A stretch of 64,000 nucleotides of DNA from Asaia bogorensis_B (GTDB lineage: Bacteria > Pseudomonadota > Alphaproteobacteria > Acetobacterales > Acetobacteraceae), in the NCBI RefSeq assembly GCF_900465315.1, contig NZ_UBIX01000008.1; one strand, given 5' to 3'. Both the position numbers and the translations under genes were made by a program. The notes under the pieces are model-generated. The model made no database searches. It saw only the letters and a list, made by a program, of their open reading frames with translations, and had not been told where the DNA came from. Each line of letters opens with the position of its first letter. The first letter of the stretch is position 1. Shown piece by piece: positions 8,324 to 17,584 of this stretch.

Positions 8324-10843
8324 TCAGAACGCCAGATCGACCTGTCCGCCGAACTGGCGCGCTTCGTTGAAGTAACCCTGCAAGCCCGTCGTTACGCCCA
8401 AGGTCTTGAAGTAGACATGCTGCTCGGCAAACAGATTGCGTGCCCAGAGCGAGAAGGTGGCCTTTGCGCCGGTATGACCCAGCCGCACATTGGACACAGC
8501 GACACGCCCGTTGACGATCAGCCCACTGTCCCCCTTGGGCTGATAGACGTTCTTGGGGTTTCCGATCCCCGCGTAAACAGGGTCGGTCGTGCTGGCATAA
8601 TATCCGCTGTCGATATTGCCATCGAGATGGCCAAGCAGGGTAAAACCCTGAAACGGACGCACATAGTCCGCCTGAAAGCTGCCGGAATGGGCCGGGGTAT
8701 AGCTCTGGTAGATTGGCACGAGCATGGTGCTGACCACGCCCACCGAGTTGGGATAGGGATTGGCGGTGGGGGGAATGTGAACGTAGTTATAGGCATAGGA
8801 CAGGCCAAGCGTCAGGTAGCGTATGGGTGACACGCTCAGCTCGGCTTCGACGCCGCTCAGGTCACCGCGACCGGGCGCATTGATGGTCGAGGTGGTTGTA
8901 CGCGTCGTCAGCTGATTGCCAATCTGGTAAGGCCTGCTGAAATCGACCTGTATATCCTTGTAGTCGCCCCAATATCCCGCAACGTTGAAACGTACACGCT
9001 GATCGAGAAACTCGGTCTTGGTGCCGACCTCGAACATCGAGACCGATTCAGGCCCGAAAGCCTCGTAATTCTGCGCCCGTGAATTGGCTCCGCCCGGTTT
9101 GTAACCCGTGCTCCACTTCCCGTAGAGCAGCACATGACGGGCAAGATCGCCGCTGATTTCAAGCAGGGGGTCTACACGCGACCAGCCTGCGTCGAAATCG
9201 ATGGGACCGGACACACCCGCCGTATTGACCGGTGCCTTGTTGTTGACCGTTGTCAGCGTGCCCTGCTTGCCGTCGTGAGACCAACGCAGCCCCGCCGTCA
9301 GACGCACCGCATCATGCAGCACAGGTGGGGTATAGACCGCATTGCCGTAAACGCCCCAGCTTTTTGACGTGACATGGCTGGCACGATCGATGGGCTGCAG
9401 GCTCCAGTCATCATAGGCCGGCCCGGTCAGCAGCTTGTATTCACTGCCAGCAGCATTGGTAAACTGATTTGTGTAGAAGGCCTGCGCGTTGTCGGCGGCA
9501 TGCTCGCGGTAATAGATGAAGCCACCCTGATATTTCAGGCGCTTCGTATGGCCAAAAGCCTGTATCTCCTGACTGATCTGGTTCTGCCAGAATCCTGCCA
9601 GCGAATTACGCGCGAAGCTCATGCCGGTGAAATTGCCTGTCGTGTTGGAAAGGCTTCCGGAGGCCATCCCGTTGTCAAACTGGCTCTGGCTCAGTTCGCG
9701 ATACGCCGTGATGGATCTGAAAGAGAGATATTGCGGTATCGCCTTGTAATCGAGCGTCATGCGATGCCCGCTGTTCTTGCCGATACTTGGCTCTTCAGGA
9801 ACGCCAATAAAGGCTTTCTTGGCACGTGTCGTCTGCAACGTTGCAAGCTGCGCGAGCTTGTTCGTTCCTCCCTTGAGCAACTGCATCCACAACGTGGTCG
9901 TGCTGTCATAGGAATTGTCATAGGCATAGTCAGCGGTGAAGTTATCGACCGGGTGATACATCGCCTCTACATGCACGCCGTGCTTGTCGTACTGGTTGAA
10001 CCCACCCGTGTCCGGCATCGGGTTATCGACAAGTGGTCCGCGATGCGCGGTCACAGCGTCGATCTTGATCGCAAGATCATGGAAAGCTGGCAGATCGAGA
10101 TGCAGCTCGCCCTTGTTGCTGTCGTAATTGCCAAACCCGCCAACCAGACGCATGCCGAATTTTCCTGTGGGACGACGCGTCACGATGCTCAGGGCGCCAG
10201 CCTCGGTATTCCGGCCGAACAGTGTTCCCTGCGGGCCCTTGAGCACCTCCATGCTCTCGACGTCGAAAAGTGCCGTGCCAAGTGCCTGCGGTCTGGAGAC
10301 ATACACGCCGTCGATATAGACACCCACACCCTGGTCACGTGCTGGCTGGTTGCTGTCACCCAGCACGCCGACACCTCGGATATTGACCACCAGGGCTGAA
10401 TTGCGGCCTGAAAACTGGGCAATACGCAAGGAAGGTACCGAGCCGTCGCCCAAATCAACCAGAGAGACAACGTGACGGTTGGCGAGCTGTCGGGCGCTGA
10501 GGACCGACACGGAAGCCGGGTCCTTCTGGTAGTTTTTGCCATGGCCCTGACCTGTCACGCTGATGCTCTCCGGCGTAACGCGATGGGCAACATGACGGGC
10601 GGACGATGCCCGAGCCGACGTCGGCGCTGTAGCAACCTCGCTGGCAGCGGCCTTGCTCGTCTGCTCGGCTGACTTTCGTGCGCCATGTATTGTGTGCCGC
10701 GAGGTCCCCGGTTTGCCAGCAGGCGCTACCCTGGATGTCTGGGGGGTATTCTGATGGATGTCATCCGACAGAGGCGTTGCGTATGCGGCCCCTGTGCAGC
10801 AAAGGAAAGTACACAACAGGCATAGTCTCTGACCTCTCGACAC
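8324..10843 (-). CDS. TonB-dependent outer-membrane receptor
   Basis: An 839-residue energy-coupled outer-membrane receptor. A signal peptide (RLCLLCTFLCCTGAAYA) is followed by about 70 Thr/Ala/Ser-rich residues, the likely TonB box ESISVTGQ, the plug domain (PASVSVLSARQLAN; NIRGVG; GVGVYIDGVYVSRP; MEVLKGPQGTLFGRNTEAG), and a 22-strand barrel that ends in the terminal Phe of QVDLAF. No TonB, ABC importer or biosynthetic gene sits nearby, so the ligand is unknown; siderophores are the commonest ligands of this type. The frame stays open to a TTG at 10897, but the GTG at 10843 has a better ribosome site (GGGAGAG) and places the signal peptide at the N-terminus. Confidence 0.9.
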   Translation of the reverse strand: MSRGQRLCLLCTFLCCTGAAYATPLSDDIHQNTPQTSRVAPAGKPGTSRHTIHGARKSAEQTSKAAASEVATAPTSARASSARHVAHRVTPESISVTGQGHGKNYQKDPASVSVLSARQLANRHVVSLVDLGDGSVPSLRIAQFSGRNSALVVNIRGVGVLGDSNQPARDQGVGVYIDGVYVSRPQALGTALFDVESMEVLKGPQGTLFGRNTEAGALSIVTRRPTGKFGMRLVGGFGNYDSNKGELHLDLPAFHDLAIKIDAVTAHRGPLVDNPMPDTGGFNQYDKHGVHVEAMYHPVDNFTADYAYDNSYDSTTTLWMQLLKGGTNKLAQLATLQTTRAKKAFIGVPEEPSIGKNSGHRMTLDYKAIPQYLSFRSITAYRELSQSQFDNGMASGSLSNTTGNFTGMSFARNSLAGFWQNQISQEIQAFGHTKRLKYQGGFIYYREHAADNAQAFYTNQFTNAAGSEYKLLTGPAYDDWSLQPIDRASHVTSKSWGVYGNAVYTPPVLHDAVRLTAGLRWSHDGKQGTLTTVNNKAPVNTAGVSGPIDFDAGWSRVDPLLEISGDLARHVLLYGKWSTGYKPGGANSRAQNYEAFGPESVSMFEVGTKTEFLDQRVRFNVAGYWGDYKDIQVDFSRPYQIGNQLTTRTTTSTINAPGRGDLSGVEAELSVSPIRYLTLGLSYAYNYVHIPPTANPYPNSVGVVSTMLVPIYQSYTPAHSGSFQADYVRPFQGFTLLGHLDGNIDSGYYASTTDPVYAGIGNPKNVYQPKGDSGLIVNGRVAVSNVRLGHTGAKATFSLWARNLFAEQHVYFKTLGVTTGLQGYFNEARQFGGQVDLAF

Positions 10844-11358
10844 AAAACTCTCTCCCGCGCCGGATGCGCCACACCTGGTCGCCCGGCTTTTCTGCAATCG
10901 ACCTTGTTTCCGCTAAACTCGCCCATCAGGCGCTTCGGACTGACACCAATTAGATCGAAACAGAAATAGTTTTGTGTCGAATCAAGTATAGATAATGAAG
11001 TAATTATTGCATTGACTTATAAATGAAACAAATATTCAATGTTATATTCATATCGTTTTTTCTCGAAGGAATATGGGCCAAGTACAGCGTCGGCTCGTGA
11101 ATTTTCTGACCCGAAACCCTGCCTCCATCGGCGTTGATCAACAACCCTGCGGTCTCGAGAGGTCTCGGGGCGTGCCATGGTGCAGTCCAGCAGCCGGGAG
11201 ACGACCGGCGATCACTGCTCGATCGCAGGGGCATTTCCCTGATCCGAAGTCATCAGATGATGGAACAAGAACCTCGCGACAGGCGAGCGCCCCTGAAACG
11301 GTCTTGCGATTGCTCATGAGGCCAGGAGCCTTGGCTACACCCAGCTCTGTCGTGCTGT
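10844..11358. other. gap between the TonB receptor and the potassium channel gene
   Basis: Bases 10950-11070 are far more AT-rich than the surroundings and hold the promoter-like and Fur-like elements listed separately. Bases 11075-11358 are of average composition. Open frames here run on into the antisense of the channel gene and show no ribosome site or recognisable protein, so I do not call a gene. Confidence 0.5.
10991..11031 (-). promoter_or_regulatory. candidate promoter with weak Fur-like site before the TonB receptor gene
   Basis: On the minus strand, TTGTTT (11031-11026) and AATAAT (11008-11003) are 17 bases apart, a plausible sigma70 promoter in a strongly AT-rich island. Bases 10991-11009 begin GATAATGA and continue as an imperfect AT-rich palindrome that overlaps the -10 box, as a Fur operator would. 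The match to the 19-bp Fur consensus is good only in its first eight bases, so this is a guess supported by position. It would leave a leader of about 150 bases. Confidence 0.35.
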
Positions 11359-12315
11359 TCAGACGACGGCCCCGGCTTCCTTTTCGATATCGTGCAGACG
11401 TTTGTAATCCACGCGATAATTCCCCAGCTCATCCTGCAGCACCATATCGACGAAGCGCATTCCCTTTATCATCTTCGCATGATCGTAACCGTGCTGGATC
11501 AGCACGGCCTGGCCTGTTGCCTCATCCGTGCCGCGCACAGTGACCAGAATTTCAGCATAGGTGGCATCCAGCTGCTCGATGCTCAGGACAGCCAATGGGC
11601 TCGCGCTGTCGATGGGATGCACAAGCATCTCGGTGTAACGCAGCTCCGGTACCTGCGATTGCAAAAGAGCGAGTGGGGTAAAGATACGCGTGGGATAACC
11701 CCCTTCCCCGATCACGAACTGTGAAAGGGAGAGTTCGACCTCCATAGCCAGAACGGCACTTTTGCGGGAATTGGCCAGCCTGATACACAATACCGACGGG
11801 GTGGCGCGTTGGCTGATCACCCCGATATGGCTGAACAGGATCTGTGTACGTGGACGTGAAAACCGCGCAAAGACCACACCTGTCGAGAGCGCGTTGATCA
11901 TCATACCCAGCAGGGCTTCGACCGACACAAGCGCGTTGGCGATATGACCGCTCGGGGCCATGACACCATAGCCGACAGTGGACAGCGTCTGGACACTGAA
12001 GAAAAACAGCGAGAGCAGATCAAGATTTGTGGCGTTGTTGATCTGCGCATTGCACAGCTGATAGAGCAGCGCAAACGCCAGATTGACCACGATATAGGCA
12101 ATCGTGGACCACCCGAGAAACCTCGGCCATGAGGTGGTCAGGGCGTGATGGTAGAGGTCGGTCCAGAAATTATTGCCAATACCGATCCGTATGACCGAAG
12201 CCCGCTGTCGACCCGTACCGATTTCATCGCGGCCCTGCCTCGCTCCATTCCCCTGAAGGGGCAGCCCGGACTGCACCCTGAAGAACTGCCGCCAGCGGGA
12301 CCTGTCGCGCTTCAT
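11359..12315 (-). CDS. KirBac-type inward rectifier potassium channel
   Basis: A 318-residue prokaryotic inward-rectifier K+ channel of the inner membrane. An amphipathic slide-helix region leads into the first transmembrane helix (about 66-88), a pore loop with the selectivity filter TVGYG at 113-117, and a second transmembrane helix (about 125-150). The rest is the cytoplasmic immunoglobulin-like gating domain (RPRTQILFSHIGVIS; ELRYTEMLVHPID; TYAEILVTVRGTDE). The basic first 40 residues are longer than usual; a later start is possible. It stands alone, with no neighbour linked to ion transport. Confidence 0.92.
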   Translation of the reverse strand: MKRDRSRWRQFFRVQSGLPLQGNGARQGRDEIGTGRQRASVIRIGIGNNFWTDLYHHALTTSWPRFLGWSTIAYIVVNLAFALLYQLCNAQINNATNLDLLSLFFFSVQTLSTVGYGVMAPSGHIANALVSVEALLGMMINALSTGVVFARFSRPRTQILFSHIGVISQRATPSVLCIRLANSRKSAVLAMEVELSLSQFVIGEGGYPTRIFTPLALLQSQVPELRYTEMLVHPIDSASPLAVLSIEQLDATYAEILVTVRGTDEATGQAVLIQHGYDHAKMIKGMRFVDMVLQDELGNYRVDYKRLHDIEKEAGAVV

Positions 12316-12345
12316 CGCCCTTGTGCGTGGGTGAGCCTTCGCACC

Positions 12346-13680
12346 TTACCCTATCGCCGCCTCCTGAAGGCGGCGCAGAACCAGGTCACGCCCCATCAGA
12401 GGCAGAAGGGCATGCAGCTCAGGTCCAGCCTCCTCGCCCGTCAGGGCAAGACGCAGCGGATGGAAGAGAGCCTTGCCCTTGCGGCCAGAGACGTCTTTCA
12501 GCGTTGCGATCCACTGCTTCCACGTTTCGCCATCCCACGGGGCGTCAGGCAGGGTCTGCTGCGCCTGATCCAGGAATCCGGCCTCGTCACGCAGGGAGGG
12601 AGGCGCGATGTCGCCCTGCACCACTTCCCACCAGAAACCGATTTCGCCGGTCAGATCGACATTGCCACGTATTGCATTCCAGAAAGCCTCGCTCGCCCCC
12701 TCAGGCAGGCGGGTGCGGACATCCTCGAAGGACAGGGTATGCAGCAGGCGGCGGTTGAGCCCCAGCAGATGCTGCATGTCGAAACGCGCTGCCGAACGCG
12801 AAATGTGCGACAGATCGAAACTCGCGATGGATTCTTCCAGCGTCATGGGCACCGGGTCATCCGAGCTGCCGATTCTGGACAGGTAGGACACAACCGATTG
12901 CGGCTCCATGCCGTCATGACGCAGCGCACGCAGCGACAACGCATCGAAGCGCTTGGACAGCTTGCCACCACCTTCATCCAGCAACAGGGGCAGATGGGCG
13001 AAGGTGAAACGCGCAGCCTTGCCACCCAGCGCCTCGATGATATCGAGCTGAACACCGGTGTTGGTAATATGGTCCTCACCACGGATGATATGGGTAACAT
13101 CCAGCTCCATGTCGTCCACGACCGAGGCCAGCGTATAGAGCACCGTTCCATCAGCCCGCACGAGAACAGGGTCGGAAATGGCCGTCAGCTTGACCGACAG
13201 ATCACCCATCACCAGATCGCGCCAGCTTTTGTGACCGTCTGAGAGGCGAAAGCGCCAGTAGGGCGTCTTGCCATTGGCTTCGGCACGCTCGCGCTGCTCG
13301 GGCGTCATGCGCAGCATCGCACGGTCATAGATGGGAGGCTTGCGCGCCTTGAGCCGCAATTCGCGCTTGGCGGCCAGTTCCTGCTCGCTCTCGAAACAGG
13401 GATAGAGTCGCCCCGAAGCCTTGAGGGCCTCGATCGCCTTGGCATAGCGGTCCAGCCGCTCCGACTGATGGGCCATCTCGTCCCAGTCGAGGCCGAGCCA
13501 TTCGAGATCCGTCTTGATCCCCTGCTCGTATTCCGCCTTGGAGCGCTCCAGATCCGTATCGTCGATGCGCAGCAGGAATTGTGCGCCATGCTTGCGGGCA
13601 TACAGGGCATTGGCGATGGCCAGACGGGCATTGCCAACATGGAGATAGCCGGTCGGGCTGGGGGCGAAGCGCAGTTTCAT
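12346..13680 (-). CDS. gltX: Glutamate-tRNA ligase
   Basis: Class I aminoacyl-tRNA synthetase that charges tRNA with glutamate (444 residues). The HIGH-equivalent is HVGN in RFAPSPTGYLHVGNAR at the very N-terminus, and the KMSKS-equivalent is KLSKR near residue 235. The C-terminal anticodon-binding region is helical. The frame is open 12 codons further upstream (to 13716), but starting at MKLRFAPSPTG is what the family requires. Alphaproteobacteria often carry two GltX paralogues, one of which may mischarge tRNA-Gln or another tRNA; which this is cannot be decided here. It is followed 31 bases later by the potassium channel gene on the same strand. Confidence 0.94.
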   Translation of the reverse strand: MKLRFAPSPTGYLHVGNARLAIANALYARKHGAQFLLRIDDTDLERSKAEYEQGIKTDLEWLGLDWDEMAHQSERLDRYAKAIEALKASGRLYPCFESEQELAAKRELRLKARKPPIYDRAMLRMTPEQRERAEANGKTPYWRFRLSDGHKSWRDLVMGDLSVKLTAISDPVLVRADGTVLYTLASVVDDMELDVTHIIRGEDHITNTGVQLDIIEALGGKAARFTFAHLPLLLDEGGGKLSKRFDALSLRALRHDGMEPQSVVSYLSRIGSSDDPVPMTLEESIASFDLSHISRSAARFDMQHLLGLNRRLLHTLSFEDVRTRLPEGASEAFWNAIRGNVDLTGEIGFWWEVVQGDIAPPSLRDEAGFLDQAQQTLPDAPWDGETWKQWIATLKDVSGRKGKALFHPLRLALTGEEAGPELHALLPLMGRDLVLRRLQEAAIG

Positions 13681-13771
13681 GCTGCTTCTATGCCAAGGGC
13701 GCGGGCAATTTTCCATAGCCCGCGCACGGTATCGCCATCAGAAATATGCGTGAGTCCGAAAAGCGGTGCGT

Positions 13772-14548
13772 TCAGAAAACCCGGGAGAACCCCGCCCGCT
13801 GCAATTCGGCGAGTGCACCAAGTGCGCTAGGGGTCACGATGGCACGCGGATCGAGATGGTTCGTCAGCGTTGCCGCAAGCTGTTCCTGTCCCGGATTACC
13901 GGCCACGGCACCCAAAGCGAGCAGACGCCCGGCATGGGCCCACACAGCATTATGGCAGGCAAGGAACACAACGCCACGGGCCTGCAAGGCCGGAATACTG
14001 CGTCCAGCCGCCCCGTAAACGCCTTGCTCATCCTGATGATGGCGCGAATACCCTGTGGTGACCTGCCTGAGCGGCAGTACCGACTGGCCCGACGACGTCA
14101 GACGTGACAGGCCATAACGCGACCAGGCCTCGTCATCGTAAAGCGCCAGCTGCGCCTCACTCCACAACGCCATGACAAGCAGGGCCTCGGGATGACCGAA
14201 GGAGAAAATCTCGCTGTTCAGCAGGTTCTGCGCCTCGACAGGCCAGTTACCTGAAAGCGCCGTCCCGGTCCCGATCATGCGCTCTTCGCTGCGATAGGCC
14301 CGAAGGGCTTCGAAAGCGACATCGTCCCACAGATCGGGATGATCCAGTAGGCGCGGCAGCGTCGTGAACTGACGCCGGCGCGGCACGGCCTGGAGCTGAC
14401 GACTCAGCGCAGGCAGGCTGGTCTGGGGCGATGGCGGCTGAGGAACGACTGCTGAACTCGTCTCCCGTGCCACTGCGGCGCGTGAAAGAGCCGCAAGCAC
14501 AGGGCCAGCTGACAGGCCAGCCAGAATCTGACGCCGGTTCATCGGCAT
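13772..14548 (-). CDS. Tat-exported protein of unknown function
   Basis: A 258-residue protein with a twin-arginine type signal, NRRQILAGLSAGPVLAALS, followed by a Ser/Pro/Gln-rich linker. The second half, with GVVFLACHNAVWAHAGRLL and TPSALGALAELQRAGF, resembles a group of Tat-exported proteins that I recall as having a DsrE-like alpha/beta fold; I hold that loosely. A Cys in FLACHN could be functional. The start ATG shares its A with the TGA of the upstream gene (TGATG), so translation is coupled. It ends the aroG-pncB operon. The true start may be the second Met two codons in. Confidence 0.7.
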   Translation of the reverse strand: MPMNRRQILAGLSAGPVLAALSRAAVARETSSAVVPQPPSPQTSLPALSRQLQAVPRRRQFTTLPRLLDHPDLWDDVAFEALRAYRSEERMIGTGTALSGNWPVEAQNLLNSEIFSFGHPEALLVMALWSEAQLALYDDEAWSRYGLSRLTSSGQSVLPLRQVTTGYSRHHQDEQGVYGAAGRSIPALQARGVVFLACHNAVWAHAGRLLALGAVAGNPGQEQLAATLTNHLDPRAIVTPSALGALAELQRAGFSRVF

Positions 14549-14922
14549 CAGAGTTCGATCTCCTCATCATCCTCCACGAGACGGCGCGGATCGAGGGTAC
14601 GCCAGTCACGCTCCATGGGCGTGGCAGGGTTGGCAGCGAAATCCTCAAGTTCCGATGCAGACTTCCAGCCATCATCCCCGGCCTCGACGACAATGGCGTC
14701 CTCACCGAATGAGAACCAGGCTTCGAGTACTTCACGCCCCGCGGCCCCGCCAACGCGGCAGCGCTCGACGCTGTCGCGCACATAGGCCCGTGCGTAGGCA
14801 TTGGCGTGGGCGAGGTCCTGAAAGTCTTTCACCTCCTCCACGATGCCTTCTTCCGCACCGCCCGAATTATCGAGAATACGGACAAACCAGCCGCGATCGG
14901 GTTCTGCTTCAGAGCTGCTCAT
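14548..14922 (-). CDS. Conserved-looking acidic hypothetical protein
   Basis: A 124-residue soluble, strongly acidic protein without signal peptide, membrane segment or motif that I recognise. The core GWFVRILDNSGG...AHANAYARAYVRDSVERC looks like a small alpha/beta domain; the tail (EEIEL) is acidic. It is translationally coupled at both ends: its ATG overlaps the pncB stop by four bases, and its TGA overlaps the ATG of the Tat-exported protein. That coupling is the main reason to trust it as a gene. Function is unknown. Confidence 0.75.
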   Translation of the reverse strand: MSSSEAEPDRGWFVRILDNSGGAEEGIVEEVKDFQDLAHANAYARAYVRDSVERCRVGGAAGREVLEAWFSFGEDAIVVEAGDDGWKSASELEDFAANPATPMERDWRTLDPRRLVEDDEEIEL

Positions 14923-16124
14923 GCTTCGCTCTCCTTCTCTCTGGACCGGATTTTCTGCAGGAGGAACTCGCGTCCGACTTTCACCCGCTTTTCACCGTCA
15001 TAAGCCACGATATCGGCCGTGGCGTAGGTTTCGTTCCATTTGACCGGAATGAACGAGCCTGTCCCGACCACATCGAGCGGGGCATGGGAGTCACGCATGG
15101 TCATGCATTTCTGCAGGCCAAAGCCCGACGAAACGATGATCCGCACCTCGGGGAAACCAGCGGCGTTGAGCTGCTCGCGCATCCACCAGATGGCAGCGGC
15201 CGACACGCCTGTGCCGACCAGATCCTTCAGCTCGTTATCGGAACGGTAGCGCCGTATCGTACCGGGCGTATGACGCTCCAGCACGGCATAGGACGATTGG
15301 GGGTCGAGCCCTTCAATGAAGCGCCCGCCATGCGTATCGAGACGCACGCTGATTCGCCCCTGCGCCGCCAGCTCGGGGAAGCGACGACACACTGCGAGCG
15401 CATCGGTGATTTCCTGCCCGAAATAATCGACCAGCACCACGAGAGGGTCGTCAGGGTAGACCTCACGATACATCTCTGCGGCACGCAGCGTCGAGCCCGC
15501 ATAACCGATCAGGGCATGAGGCATTGTGCCCAGTCCATGATCCTGGCCGAAGAAAGCCGCCGTAACATCATTGGCGCAACCGACGAAGCCCTTCGCGCCC
15601 TCGCGTCGGGCAGCGCGTGAGCCGATCGAGGCGGCATAGCCCATCATTTCCTGCATCTCGAATCCGGCGCAGTGACGAGCTTCCATGGCCATGAACGCGG
15701 CATCCGGCAGGGCCAGCGCCATCTGGTAGGCATTATGGGCCGCGACGCAGGCTGAGCCGAGCTTTTGCAGCAGAAGGGTTTCGAGGGGGGCCATGCGGGT
15801 AAAGGGCCCGGTCAGGTAGAGCAGCGGCTCACCTGCGCCAACCCAGCTTCCCTCAGCATAGATCGTCTCGATCTCGACCGAAAAACCCTGCTCACGCGCG
15901 ACATTCTCGAGCCACGCGACCATCAGCCCGTGGGCTGCGATGACAGGGCGGCGTATGAACAGCGCGTAGGTGACCTGACACTCGCCAAAATGCGAGACGA
16001 TCTTCTGCGTCCGGTTGAAATAGGCGTCTGTCCGCCCGGCTATCTCGCCGGGTGTCAGAGCGAGTTTCGGGCTTAGCGCTGCATCGAGTGCAGCGCGTCC
16101 CTCATCGGCCTTGGGGGGCGTCAT
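14919..16124 (-). CDS. pncB: Nicotinate phosphoribosyltransferase
   Basis: Makes nicotinate mononucleotide from nicotinate and PRPP in the Preiss-Handler NAD salvage route (401 residues). The N-terminal TDAYF (tyrosine of the active site), the HFGECQVTYALF region, the central EARHCAGFEMQ and GSRAARREGAKGFVGCANDVTA, LDTHGGR and the phosphate-binding VGTGSFIP are as in the family. The ATG overlaps the DAHP synthase stop by four bases, and the downstream hypothetical gene overlaps in turn, so all are translated as one coupled unit. A link between NAD salvage and aromatic synthesis is not obvious. Confidence 0.92.
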   Translation of the reverse strand: MTPPKADEGRAALDAALSPKLALTPGEIAGRTDAYFNRTQKIVSHFGECQVTYALFIRRPVIAAHGLMVAWLENVAREQGFSVEIETIYAEGSWVGAGEPLLYLTGPFTRMAPLETLLLQKLGSACVAAHNAYQMALALPDAAFMAMEARHCAGFEMQEMMGYAASIGSRAARREGAKGFVGCANDVTAAFFGQDHGLGTMPHALIGYAGSTLRAAEMYREVYPDDPLVVLVDYFGQEITDALAVCRRFPELAAQGRISVRLDTHGGRFIEGLDPQSSYAVLERHTPGTIRRYRSDNELKDLVGTGVSAAAIWWMREQLNAAGFPEVRIIVSSGFGLQKCMTMRDSHAPLDVVGTGSFIPVKWNETYATADIVAYDGEKRVKVGREFLLQKIRSREKESEA

Positions 16125-17515
16125 TCCCGCAACGCCCCGTGATCGCGGAAGTGACCCGTGAGTTCCTCGGCCAGCAGGAACGCCATCTCAAGCGACTGCT
16201 CGGCATTGAGGCGCGGATCACAGAACGTCTCGTAACGCCCGGCAAGGTCGGCTTCCGTCAGACAATGGGCACCGCCCACACACTCGGTGACATCCTGTCC
16301 GGTCATCTCGATATGGATGCCGCCGGGGCGCAGCCCAGCCTGCTGGAATACCGAGAAGAAGCCCTTCACCTCGCCCAGGATCGAGTCGAAGGAGCGGGTC
16401 TTGATCTTGTCTGCCGTGGCAATGGTATTGCCATGCATCGGGTCGCACAGCCATGTCACGGTGCGGCCAGAGCCACGCACCTTGTCGAGCAGCGGCGGCA
16501 GGAAATCACCCACCTTGCTGGCGCCCATGCGGGAGATGAGCGTAATGCGACCGGCCTCGTCCTTCGGGTTGAGGATATCCAGCAGCTTCTCGAGATCTTC
16601 CAGCGTGGTGGTGGGGCCGACCTTGATGCCAATCGGATTGCCCACGCCGCGCAGGAACTCCACATGCGCCCCATCGGGCTGCCGTGTCCGATCGCCAATC
16701 CACAGGAAATGGGCCGAGCAATCGTACCAGTTCTCGCTCAGGCTATCGATGCGCGTCAGGGCCTGCTCATAAGGCAGCAAAAGCGCCTCATGCGAGGTGT
16801 AGAACTCGGTCTCATTGATTTGCGGCGCGCTCTGGTTGAAGCCACATGCCCCCATGAAGGACAGGGTCTCATCAATGCGCTGGGCAAGGTCCTGATAGCG
16901 TTCGGCCAGTGGCGAGCGCTTGACGAAGCCGAGATTCCAGCGATGTACCTGATGCAGATTGGCGTAACCACCCGATGCAAAGGCGCGCAGCAGGTTCATC
17001 ACGCCAACAGACTGGAAATATCCCGTTTCCATACGCGCCGGATCGGGGATACGCGCTGCCTCGGTGAATTCCGGGCCGTTGATGATGTCGCCGCGGTAAC
17101 AGGGCAAGGTCACGCCGTTCTGCGTCTCGGTATCGGATGAACGCGGCTTGGCATACTGCCCGGCCATACGCCCGATCTTGATCACCGGCACCTTGGCACC
17201 GAAGGTCAGCACAACGGCCATCTGCAGCAGCACACGGAACGTATCGCGCACGATATCAGCGGTGAACTCGTTGAAGCTCTCGGCACATGCCCCGCCCTGA
17301 AGCACAAAGGCCTCGCCACGCGCTGCCTTGGCAAGCTGGCTCTTCAGGCGCCGCGTCTCGCCCGCAAACACCAGGGGCGGATATCGCCGCAGACGGGCTT
17401 CGACAGAGTCGAGCGCGGCTGCATCCAGATAATGCGGAGCCTGACGAATGGGGTGCGACCGCCAGCTCGACGGCGTCCAGCCGGCGTGCACAGCGGATTC
17501 GCGGTTCGGGTGCAT
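16121..17515 (-). CDS. Class II 3-deoxy-7-phosphoheptulonate (DAHP) synthase
   Basis: First enzyme of the shikimate pathway: condenses phosphoenolpyruvate with erythrose 4-phosphate. The 464-residue protein is the plant-like class II type, beginning TPSSWRSHPIRQAPHY and containing LQGGACAESFNEF (metal Cys), KIGRMAGQYAKPRS, SHEALLLPYEQALTR, LWIGDRTRQPDG, GNPIGIKVGPT, CDPMHGNT and the C-terminal HIEMTGQDVTECVGG. It heads a four-gene coupled operon with pncB and two orphans. A T-rich stretch lies just upstream of the start. Feedback control by aromatic amino acids is typical of the family but not visible here. Confidence 0.94.
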   Translation of the reverse strand: MHPNRESAVHAGWTPSSWRSHPIRQAPHYLDAAALDSVEARLRRYPPLVFAGETRRLKSQLAKAARGEAFVLQGGACAESFNEFTADIVRDTFRVLLQMAVVLTFGAKVPVIKIGRMAGQYAKPRSSDTETQNGVTLPCYRGDIINGPEFTEAARIPDPARMETGYFQSVGVMNLLRAFASGGYANLHQVHRWNLGFVKRSPLAERYQDLAQRIDETLSFMGACGFNQSAPQINETEFYTSHEALLLPYEQALTRIDSLSENWYDCSAHFLWIGDRTRQPDGAHVEFLRGVGNPIGIKVGPTTTLEDLEKLLDILNPKDEAGRITLISRMGASKVGDFLPPLLDKVRGSGRTVTWLCDPMHGNTIATADKIKTRSFDSILGEVKGFFSVFQQAGLRPGGIHIEMTGQDVTECVGGAHCLTEADLAGRYETFCDPRLNAEQSLEMAFLLAEELTGHFRDHGALRE

Positions 17516-17584
17516 GAGAGTATTTTCCTTGAGCCGAAAAAAAGGGTTCTCACTATGAAACGGAATGACCGATCCGGCTAGAGG

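Noticed and set aside
9374..10399. 341-codon plus-strand frame inside the TonB receptor gene
   Set aside because: Antisense shadow; no ribosome site and no recognisable protein.
11073..11543. 156-codon frame between the TonB receptor and channel genes
   Set aside because: Runs into the antisense of the potassium channel gene, has no ribosome site and a compositionally odd product.
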